Source of the DNA: Mesocentrotus franciscanus
Lineage: Eukaryota > Echinodermata > Echinoidea > Camarodonta > Strongylocentrotidae
NCBI GenBank assembly: GCA_037976565.1
Contig: CP137671.1
Span: 15,764,556-15,828,555, forward strand
DNA: 64,000 nt
Direction: 5' to 3'
Below, in pieces: positions 44,935-57,335 of this stretch; position 1 is the stretch's first letter, and every line of letters starts with the position of its first letter. The notes under the pieces are model-generated. The model saw only the letters and a program-made list of their open reading frames with translations, did not search any database and was not told the DNA's origin. The position numbers and the translations under genes are program-made.

Positions 44935-47900
44935 CTGTGAAGAAAAATGAGATGAGAGATGGATTATAAACACTACTGATAATAAGATGCATTTTCGATC
45001 GCAGTTACCGTAAATACTCTTTTGATAATGGCTTTGGCCACAAACAACTTGGCATGGACCTAAATTTTAGAGATAGTGTTTTCTTGCAATATTATTTATG
45101 TATGTTTGAAAGCTTAAAAGTGCCCCAGAAGTCGAGATAAATCAGGATGAGATGATGAGAAGAAGAGACGAGAAGACGAGACGAAAGAAAAAAGACGAGA
45201 TCCCTAGATCTCGTCAAGGCGGCTCGATTTGGACGAGAATAGAAGAAGACGAGACACTGGATCTCGCCCCGGATCTCGCCTAGTCGACTTGATGAGGACG
45301 AGAAGACGAGAAGAAAAGATCCTGGATATTTTCAAGTTTGCTTGATTAGGACAACAAGATGAGATACTGGATGTTGTCAAATCGACTTTATTTCGACGAG
45401 AAAATGAGAAAACAATGTCCTGGATCTCGCCTAATCTACTTGATGAGGACGAGGAGACGAGAAGATGATATACTGGATACTGTCTTCTCGTCCAAATCAA
45501 GTTGACTTGACTGATACGAGATCGTATCTACCCATCTTTTCAGCCAAATAACGTCGATTTGACGAGATTGAGGATATCGTATGTTTATATTTTCCTCTCT
45601 TCTTTTTTTCTTATTGACTCCTTTTCTCGTCATCTCGTCATCTCATCCTGATTTATCTCGTCTTCTGGGGGCATGGTTAAGTTTCCATATATACATAGGC
45701 TACGTCATTGTAAACAAACACATGCCGCTGTTTACCGCTTCGTTGTGAACGAGAATAACATGTTAGAAACCATGGTAAGCAACTTTAATCACCATCGCCG
45801 CTCATAAGATTAAGAAATGTGTTTCTCTTACTTTCCGAAGTTTTCTCCCTCCTCCCTGGTCTCTGGTAGCATCATGCCACGCGTCTCGGGAGGAAGAGGG
45901 CCAGGATTCCGGCCAGGACAGCCACGGAGCCGTAGATCACAAGTGGCATGGGGGCCCAGAATTTGTCCAGTGTAAGAATCAGTGGTGCCAGCATGTTAGC
46001 TACCCTGGAGAACATGGAGCAGGTCCCTACAGCCACAGTCCTGTGTCAGAAATAATTATATACTGTACAGTCAAACCTGCTTTAGCGACCACCTGTATAG
46101 AAATACCACCTGTCTAGCTATACAGACCACATTTTTCGTTTCCCTAGAAAGTTGTTTTTCATTGAAACATGTACTAAAGGAACCTGTACATAAAGACCAT
46201 ATGTATATACAGAACACTTTTCTTGTCTCCCTTGAGCAATCTTTATATACAGGTTTCACTGTATTATTTTATGCCCGGCCGCAGGTTACACAAGAGGCGC
46301 CATTTTGATGTTAGAAGACTAGGCCGACTATAAAGCAATGAAGGACTGATGATTCAATGGGATAGTCAAGAAGTTAGACTTATGACGGTTTCGAGAAACG
46401 GGCCCCTGGTCTTTAAATAGTGCTGACAACCGCCCCGAACGGTACAAGGTTTGTCACATTTAACTGACTGAAACACTCTAGGGCATTAGGCTATTGACCC
46501 ATACTTAAAGACAGAAATTAATTACAATGCTTCCCGATGAATAAATCCCTGTTTTAATCCACAACAGACAAATTAATGATGAATGCCTATGATACACCAA
46601 ACATACAAGGACAACCACGTTTAAGGGAAGACAAAAGAGCAGGGAAGATTACGATAGATAGATCCCATTCTATACGCCCTCCTCTCTCTCGATGGCCTTT
46701 TTGACACTCCTCTCTCTCGATGGCCTTGTTCGCCCCCATTTCATTTTCCTAGTATGACGGGTGTATCCCCTATTAACACTGGTGCCTCCTCGCATTGGCT
46801 GCACCCACTCTATGCCACTTCCCCAACCCTCTCCTTACTCAGAGTTGTATTCTAAACTGCAATGATATCGCACTTTTTTTTTAACTTTTGCCACAGATTT
46901 AATCAATAATATATTATTTATCATTCATCATTTCAAAAACTACCTGTACGACCAAAAAGTATTTCTAAAGTTCACCGCACACTGTCTTCACGATCGTTCT
47001 TCGATCTGATTTTCGAAGTAATGGCAATTATATTAGATAGGAAATCCAATCAAACATCATCTCCGTGCATGATTTCGCTTTTGAATAATGATGATAATAT
47101 TAGCAACCGGACATTTTAGTGCATTGAACCGTTCTAGTCAGTATAAAAGCTGAACCGCCTTCAAATCGTAGACAATCGTACTGGTCTGACGTCACTGCGA
47201 TTCTGAGCCGATTTAGCTTTTCCTCTTCCAAGGAAGTATGAAATCCCTTGAAATTAAAATGTTCCTAATTATACGACTATTCAGATCCTCGGCCATTAAG
47301 ATTTGACATGTTTGAATGTTCGTTTCATAATGGTGTTGCAATATTCTTCCAAAATCGGATCGCAGGACGATCGTGAAGTGTACGTGCGGTAGGCTTTAAG
47401 GGTAAAGGTTTCCTCTTACCTAATGCTTGTTGGATAAAGTTCAGCCGTGTAAAGATACACGACACCAAACGATCCTGAGATGCCGAATTTACCAATCATG
47501 GCTACTGTAGTTAGCCATACACCCTCAGCTGAGTTTAAAGGTGAAGAAATATACACATAATGAATAATTTGGGGGTCACGGTTATAACTATTACCCAGCG
47601 TGACCTCGAAACTGCGTTGTGTACTGTACTACAGTGCAGTCTCGAGATCGTCGGGAAGCTATAGTTTAAACCGGGAAAACCAGGAAAAACAAGCAGTTAA
47701 TACTTGTTTTATATACCGCATCCCCGGTGTCAATACTGAAAAAGAGATACATATATTTTAACAAAACATGCTTGTTAAAATGTATTTTATTTATTGAGTC
47801 AAATTAACTTCACCAGTCTGAGAGTATTAATAAACAAATATTGACTGTTTGTCTATTCAAGGCTGGATTTCCCTTTAAGGAGATGAGGGCAAGAATGCAT

Positions 47901-48527
47901 TTTACATATTTTAAGCAGAACATTTATAATTGTTGTCTACGAATTCGTATCCTTCATTGGGGATTATTATCTTATACATACATATATATATATATTTATA
48001 TACCTCACTTTAGAAATCTAGCCATCTGATTGGTCGAAATTGGAGTCGTGATTTCAAGCCATGCCCCACTCACAGGGCATAGCAATAGCCCACAGGGCCT
48101 AGTTAAAAGTTTCTACCCTCATCCTCATTATCCTGCGATTCCCATTGGTTTACTGCGATCCCCATTGGTTTGCGTGTTAAAATTGTCTACGTGCGAGCAC
48201 GGACGCCATACAGTGCTCTTTGTCTGCGATTCCCAAATGATTGAAACTTTTACTCATTATTTAAGCGAAGATTAACAGACAGTGTTTCAGATTTTCTGTG
48301 ATGTTTTAACAAATTTTTATTCACTAAAAGGCTAAGGTAAGAATTCTTGGTAGATTTTTGTTTTAATTCGGCATATAAAAGTCATATCGACTGCTTTAAT
48401 ACTCGAGGACTAGCTGTTTCTATACTGGCTCGCGGGATAGTTGAATCACCTGCTATCAGTATAGTAGGGAATTCAACTATCCCTTGAGCGTATAGAAACA
48501 GCTAGTCCTCTCGTAGCAGTCGATATA

Positions 48528-48615
<88 letters not shown>

Positions 48616-51600
48616 TCCATTGGTGTTGAAAGTCTAATCACTATAAAGTTAGGCTTACCATCATAGTTTCATAGTATTGAAAGAGATTGTTGTGATACGC
48701 GCATCTACGCGTACGCGAGGTGGGTGATAGGTTTAATCATGTAGCTCCAAATAGTTCCTTCTCATGTACAATTTCTATCGGAGGGAACTATTTTTGAGCT
48801 TCATGAAATGCCTGACTAATCAGAAGCGACTTCCGTAGACGTAACTGTCTCTCTCAAGTAGCTATGTATGGATAGTTATTATTATATATACCTCTCTTTA
48901 GAAATCTAGCCATCTGATTGGTCGAAATTGGAGACGTGATTTTAGCCATGCCCCTCGACCGGTCAATAGTTTTTTAAAAGATGCCCGCATGCCCGCCTAG
49001 CGGTCAATAGTTTTTTTTAAAGATGCCCCGGGTAACGGGCCGCATAAATACATTTTGCTGAGATCCCCATTGATTTACGTGTACAAATTTTCTTTGTGCG
49101 AGCGCGGATACCACATACAGTGCAGTGTGTGTTTGCGTGATCGTAACATTCAGCCTTTTTCAGGCAACTTTCCAGCGAAGATTTACAGACAGTGTCTCAG
49201 ATTTTCTGTGATGTTTTAACCAGTTTTTAATCAAGAAAAGGATAAGGTAGGAATTCTTTGTAGATTTTTTTTTTGTGAATTCGGTATATAAAAGAGATAT
49301 CGACTGCTTTAATATGCGAAGCATAGCTGTTTCTATACTGGCTCTCGGGGACGTTCGGGCGGCGCGCCGAGGGGTTATAGCAGGATGTAACGTCCCCTTG
49401 AGCCTATAGCAACAGCGATAGCAGTCGATATATCTATACTAGCGCCCTCACTGATGCATAATATACTTACGAATGGCAGCGGTTGTCAAACAAGCCACGC
49501 CCCCTATCAGCACCAAGGTTACGAGACTCGGTTTCCTCCCGAAGTACTCGACGGTGAAGATCGTGAGAAGGTAGGCCGGAATCTCGACGGCGCCAGAGAT
49601 CGTAAACGCAACGTAGTCATTGACACCTAGATTCGAAGTGTTGAGTGACAAGCCGTGGTATACCATAGAATTGACCATCCTAGAAACATGATAAAGAACC
49701 ATCATCGCATTTATAGAGCTCTTGGTTTGTTGAATTTTAAAGGGAGTTCACCCTGATAATTGTCTGGTATTAATAAAATCACAAAAAACGCTTACAAAAA
49801 CTTTGGAAAGTTTGAGCAATATTCGACTTAAAAAAACAGCAAACAAAAAACTCGCAACACTGTCACGTATCTTGCGATGTCTTCTCCAATTTTCTCAACT
49901 GAAAATTCCATAACCTGCCATTTTCGTAGTGATTAATGACGGAAAATATTTGTCTTGTACAGGGGTTGTATAAAATATATTTGCAATAATGATATTTAAG
50001 GTGCATGTATGATTTAGAAAAAAAATATTTAGGGAAAAATTCGGATTAAAAAAAAAAGTGCATATCATAATTATGGGAGCGGACCTCGCAAGAAACGTCA
50101 CAGAGTTGCCGATTTGTCTTTGATTGATCACAAATATAATGTCTAAAGAGCAATTTCGAATTGCTGGATTGTCTTAGCTTACCATACATTATGTGGGATA
50201 CTATTCCATTGCTTGGAGGCAGCATGCTCAAAAGCCCATTCACTGTAAGACTTTGTTTTTAACACAGGTACAACATACATAATATCATTTTGTAGTGACC
50301 TCAGATTTCTTACCGGTTCATATTTTATGAGTCACTGTAACAGATAAAATGAAGCCATGACTGCCATGTCTCGACAAAAAATGGAAAGCTAGCAGCAAGA
50401 TCTTAAACTTTATACGTGATCTGATCGGTAACCAGTGTAAGGCTCTTAATTTCTTAAAATCGACGATATGGATTCATGTTTATTTGTTTATGTCACAAGC
50501 CGTGTAGCCGAGTTATGGAGGACTTGAAGTTTCTAAGGTTGGAAAAAGTTTCAATATGTGAACTAATTTATTTTGATTTTGATTTGATTTTTACTGGTTT
50601 ATTGCTTTAAGAAACATACTTTCCAAATAGCAGCCAAAGGCTGTAAATATTTTGAATTTACAAACGATTTAGAAAATACATTTTATATGCAGTGGGGCAG
50701 CGTGAGCCAAACATTGAGGGTGCACTCGTGCCTTGGTAGGGGCACAGGTTATATTTGGTACGAATGAAATCCCGCTGAACAACGCCATACAAGAAGATAC
50801 ATACCATGGCCGATTTCCGCCAGTTTGTTGTTTTGTTCTTTCTTTACAGCGAGGGGATATGAAGGAGTGTGCATGTATATTACCTACTTCTATTGGTGTT
50901 AAGGGGTTATATTGATTATGAACATTGGGCAGGATTGCTTGAGGGTGATGATAAGGGGTTGGGCATAGTGATATAGCCTGGATGGTAAGGGCTGGTGGAG
51001 GGGGGGGGGGTTAAGGGGATATAAAGGACTGTATATTATAAACTGAAATGTTAAATAACCATGTAAAAATAAGTGCCGAGGAGTGACTACTCTTCTAAAA
51101 TGTCAGATTAATACTTTTATCATGCTAGATTCAATCTTTATAGTGTTGGATTCAGCACGTTCAAAGAGTTAATCTACCATTTTGAAAAAGTGGACACTCC
51201 TCGGCCCTTTTAAATGGTGATTTTACATTTCAGTTTTTAGAGTGTATACCTTTTTAGTTTTAAGGGGTTTTATTATTTATGAACAGTGGGTAGGATTGTT
51301 TGAGGGTAATGAGAAGGAGTTGGGCATAGCGATGTAGCCTGGATGGTTAGGGGCTTGGACGGGGGTTAAGGGGATATAAATATATTATGCTCTTCGCATA
51401 ATTATCTCTGACCAATATGTGAGCTACAGAAATGCCCTCCAGAAGACTGAGTTGTCAACACTGAGCGAAAGAAGGGACAAAATATATTTAAAATTTGCAG
51501 AATCGCTCAAAAGAAACTTCAAAGACTGGTTGCCTGAGGCACAAAACCAACGTCTCCGACGTAGCAATAGATCGAGAGAGTTCAAATTCAAAACGGAAAG

Positions 51601-54600
51601 GTTCAGAAATCTTGTTAGGAGAATAAAATCGTCATTCCGTGTGAATCGTTATTTGTCGAAAGACTTACGATTATTGATGACACTAACATTTAAATAGTTA
51701 TTGCAATGAAATGAATCTCAAAAGAAATGGACACTAGAAATAATATAGTACTACAAATACCTATATTTTGAGGTTTTCAATATAAACTTGTGTTACCATC
51801 GTAACTCACCAACAGAAGATAAGGTTGAAAGTTCGGAGGCATACTGAACGAGTACGAAAAAGATCCAATATAGTGGCTTTGTTCTGTCCCCGATTTATCG
51901 TCTGTGAGCAAACATGAATATTGAGATTTGTTATCGATCTATACTTGGTAATAAAACAGGAGTGAAAATTGTAGTGATAAACAGCAATACAAATAATAGT
52001 AATTAACAGTAATAAAAATAATAGTAATAAATATCATAAAAATTATACTAGCTATAACATGTATGATAGTGATAGTAACAATAACGATTATTATTAATAG
52101 AATAATGATGATTATGATAATAGGAATGATAAATAATAATACTAAAACAATACTGGTATGCGGATCTAGGAGGCACTCTTGACATAGCCCCCAAAAAAAA
52201 GGGGGAAGGAAAATTCAATTTTGTTAGGGGAGGGGCCTGCTTGTCACACAATTTATTAACTTGTGCCCCCTCCCTCCCAGAGAATCCTGGATCCGGCACT
52301 GAAGGAAGTACGTTTTAGTGTCTCCTTGAAAACTTAGAGGTCTGTTGCAAAGTTTAGTGACACAAAAAGAGCATTCCAAAATGTAGTTCCTTCGTTTGTA
52401 AGTGCTATATGTCACCATCATGGGTTATTGTTCGATCTTAATGTTTTCCATTCTTTACAGCGGCAAAACTTTATGGAAAAGACATGAAAGAATTAGAGGG
52501 CAACGTAAAAGTTAATTGACGAGACATGACATTTGTTACTGACCGTAAAGCAAACTAATCTTAACAAGAATGCAAATAGTTCAGAGAACGGTAATCGCAG
52601 TAGCCTTGTCCATAATATCATCCATCGAAACGTGCGAATGTTACAGTAACGGATTTCGTAATCCCAACATGATTTCTATGCGATATACAAAAGGTTAAAG
52701 ATAAGCTTGAGTTCTGGTAATGATAAATAAATTCTCACAGAATCCACAAAACTTACACTGAATGTTCAAGATTACAAATAAATGACATGACTGTGCCAAA
52801 CGATTTTGGTAGAAAATGTATAGGGGCTGAGTAAGGAGCGTATAACAATTTGGAAATCAAGGTAAGTAGACCCGACACCAATAATGTGCTTAACACAGGT
52901 TATTATGTGTCAAATGAATGTTTTGATTTTACTAGTTCAAACAATCAATCTACTGCAGGATAAACAATTCAAAATGAATTATAGCCATGTTCTCTCGACA
53001 TACGATTCCCATACCAGAGCTCAAAATGATCTATAGCTTTAATCTCTGAGATGATTTTTCGAAAGTTTCTGCTACTATGATACAGTTAAAGACGCTTTTC
53101 CCGTTGTTCTTTATTTCCAGGCAGTGTAATATTTTCGAGAAAAATTATGAACACTTACTTCTTCTTTCTTAAATTCTTCTGTAAAAATTGGATTTGGTGC
53201 AGTCGCCTTGTTAACCTCCGCAACTTTTATTATTATTTTCTCCGCCTTTTCGTACTTCCCGACTGACATCAACCATCTGGCTGACTCGGGCATGAACCTT
53301 CAAAATGGAAAACAAAAAAAAAACAATATAATTTGTTTTTCTCCAAATCAGACGCTTATAAAATTTAGAAACTGGACGTTCATTGCCGTGCAAGAGACAT
53401 AAGCCCTCCCCTTTATAGATTGTGTTGCCGACGATTACAACTGAACTTCTGCTGCTAATAGTATATCCATTACTTCGACAACTTCTACTACACCCATTAT
53501 GTGACCCCCCCCCCTTATGTTTAGGGTAGATATGATTAGGTGTATTAGACAAAATAATTTTGGGAGTTTAAGATGCGTACATTTTCTAAAGCTCAGTCGC
53601 TGTACTCCCTCGCTTGTGGTGCTTTGGGATCTTGTAATTTTGGCCTCTAGATGTCAAGTATAGTCTCACGACTATATGGTTTTGACAAGCACGGTCGGGA
53701 TGCCTATCCTTACGTGTTTCTCGTAAATGTTCTTTTGTCACTCGTTTAATTTTACTCTAAAAGATGGAGATGCTTATCAACATTTGAATGACCAGATGCC
53801 CCATTTGTGCAAGTTTCTTTTAGAGACTCATTTATTGTTAAAACAATATCTATGCTCTCTCATTCAGGAACGGTATGATTCCAATTGCCTATCATCTTAA
53901 AGGTCCTATGAAATGCTGCAAAGATGTGAATTTATTCGTTAATATGTTGTTTTCTGAATATAATCTCATCCCCCAAAACCCGGAAAGAATCCCACTTCAA
54001 TTTCACAAGCTATTCAAAATTTCAAATTTACTCTTTCTGAGCCAAATGCGCCCCGCCCACAACAAATCTCCCCAAACTAGATCGGAGTATCACGTGACCC
54101 TCTGACGTCACCTAAAGAACGAGCTTCTTGTTCGCGAGCTGTTTCGAGTTACATAATTACGCGTAGCGTGCATAGCTCCATTGATTTCACGAAAATTAAT
54201 TTATGTTTATTTTGATATACGGAAGATAAGGTCATATGAACAAAAATTATTTGAAAATCTTAAGAGTAAATAGCGTCCACTTTCTTTTTTGCTGAGTGTA
54301 AATAATGCTGGTGCCTTACATCATTAACACGAAGAAAGGTATGACTGGTGCAGTGACAACAAGCTGTAACGTTCTCCAATACGGCAAGTAGAAAGCGACT
54401 AATGCGAGTGCCATGTATCCCAGAGAATAAGGCACGCAGAACAGGATGCCGGCGATGTTTCTTTTGGACGGCCCCACGTACTCCGTCCCTGTAAGAAAAA
54501 AATTAAGTAGAAGAAAAAGGGGACACAAATAAAGGTTTAAATCCCTCGCTTAGGGTTGCCATTGGTTAGATAGATTAGGCTTAGGGTTTGGTTTATCTAT

Positions 54601-57273
54601 ATTGCTAGTTGAAAGTTGACGTTAATGAGTGCAGGAAATTTACCGCGGGAGCATATGTCATAAACCTATTCACTGGCGGATTTTCTTTTAAGGGGCTCAC
54701 CCGGCCTGTGCCCCATTCTTTGATATCCCTATTGCATACCTCCCGGACTGTGTTGTCAGAGATCCTTTTTATTTAAGCAGAAAGACACTCAAAAATCTGA
54801 TGACCCACCCCCATTTGTTTTGCTTGTCACAAAATCTTGGGGAGTTTGTGCCCCGCTCTTTAAAGAGTCTTACATATACCCATGATCCATGGTGTCAATA
54901 GCTTGTAATGATATTAGGGATAGGCATGTCGTGTAAAGCTTAAAAATAAAGTATTATTTTTTATAACGCATTTATATACAATCCAGAATCTAGAAACGAA
55001 ATTATATGTTCACATCTAGGTAAGATAGGGGGTGGCGATTTCTTGTCACTGCCGGAGAGGAGGGGAGAGGTGGACGTGACTAATGATGAGAGGGTGCGGG
55101 GGTCTGTAAAGGTTTATCCCTCTCCCCATCGAATGAAAAGATTTTATATTTTGCAGTGTAAAAACGTTGCATTCTAGACTTCCTCGGTTAAATATGAATA
55201 TGATATTCCAACAACCGGAATTTAAGGGCAAATAAGTCTCTAGGTCGGAATAAGAGCCAAATCGGATTCAAATCGCACTACTGGTATGACGTCGCTACGA
55301 TATTGAGCCGATTTAGCTGTTCCACCTCCAAGGAAGCGTGAAATCCATTGAAACTTTAATTTTATCAATCATAATAACTATTCATATCATTGATCATTAA
55401 GAATTTAATTAGTTTGCATGTTCATATCAAATGATAGTGCAAAATCGGATCGTAGTCAGATCGTATAGTGTGCGTTGGGTTATATGGGCACGGGGGTTGA
55501 ACCTACCTAAGACGAAAAGAATGATGTATGTGGCGACACCTGCCATCCCTTGGAAGAATCTTAGGAGGGAGTAAACCCACCACTGTGGCGCAAAAGCGAT
55601 GAGGACACCCGTCACGAGTCTCACGACGGTACAGATCTGAAGAGTCCACCAGCGTCCAATACTGCATGCATTTAATTAAAGCGATACTGAACTGAACTGC
55701 CACTTTTTTTGCCCTAGCGTACTGTTTATCATACAGCGCCATCTCAAGGTCAACTTCATTGCCAACAGTGCGTAACCCACACATGCTATAGCGCACAGAG
55801 TTACGGGACCGTACAGCTGACCTGAGATGGTGCTAGAGGTAGTGCTTCTAGTATAGTGTGCCTTTAATAGGGAAGAAAGACATTTTAACTAACTGTTGGT
55901 TAAAGTGGTCTAATGGCGTAAGGAGAATTATGTAGACTAGTAGACATACCCCCCAAAAAAGAGATAAAATTAATTACTTGAATGGTAGAATAGATATATT
56001 CAAATACAAATATAGGAAACACCAGGTAATCTATGGATGAACGATTAAGGAAATAAAAGTATTTATATGATAAACGGGCATGGAACTCAAAACTTTAAGA
56101 GTAAATTACAATGATTATATATATTTTTAAATTTAATTACAAGCAGCCCGGGACATTTCGGTGATGAAAAACATGGCAGCGTTTCACGAAACCGTCACAA
56201 GTTCGCAGACATCCCGTTGAAACGTGTGTATAAATTCAAATACTCTTCAATGGGATTTCGGTGAACTTCTACTTGTGACGGTTTCGTGAAACGACACCCA
56301 AATACAATTTGAATCTTACACATCGGACAAAACTCCAAAGATAATCGACCCTGCTAGGAATCCACCATAATAAATTGTCTGTGAAAGTTGGTTCAGATCC
56401 TCATTTCCGCACACGAGTTCAAACTGAAAAGTAAACAGCGGAAAGAATGATAAAATGATAACATTTTTTAATATCCATAGTTGAATAACCTAACCTAATA
56501 ACCTAATACCTAAGTTGGAACATATTCTTAAACTGTTGTCATTATTTTGTGTTTCATATAGATATTCAGTAGATGATTGGGAATTATTAATAGTTATAGA
56601 TATAAATGTATATACTACAAAATATATTTTGCCCCCCTCTTTTTCAATTTATCATATAATTGTTATTATTAGTATTATTAGTCTTATTATTATTGTTATC
56701 ATCATCGATCATCTTCATCATCGTCATCATCGAAGGTGTATCACAAATCAGAAAAAGGGCAAATCGTGGGGGCGCCCTCTCGTCCACGTAAACCGGACTA
56801 ATAGGGACTTTTAGATTTGCACGAGAACGTGGACTGCCACGTGTGGCAATGTGACGTCCTTTTGACCAGGCACTGCCAGTGCCCTAAAAGGATGTCCACG
56901 TAGCAGTCCACGTTCTCGTCGTGCAAATCTAAAAGTCCCTAATTACTCACATCGGAGACGATAGTTGACTTGTACTGGCTATCATCGTACACCCACCCCG
57001 CGTCGCAGGCGATGGTCCCGGTACTCCCGTCTGTGTAGTTAGACGGGTCCATCCCTGGCCAGAATCTCACCCTGACACGTTATATTTCTCACATTGTGCG
57101 TACTCCAGCTCACCAGGTGACGTGTAGTTTGATGGAATGCTTCCTCTTTCTTGGAGAGTTCGCATTCGGAGGCGGTAAGGCCATAGTCACTGCAATCATT
57201 CGAGTCCCACTCAGGAACCTAATATGATAACATTATTATTATTATTCTTATTACTATCATTATTATTATTATC

Positions 57274-57335
<62 letters not shown>

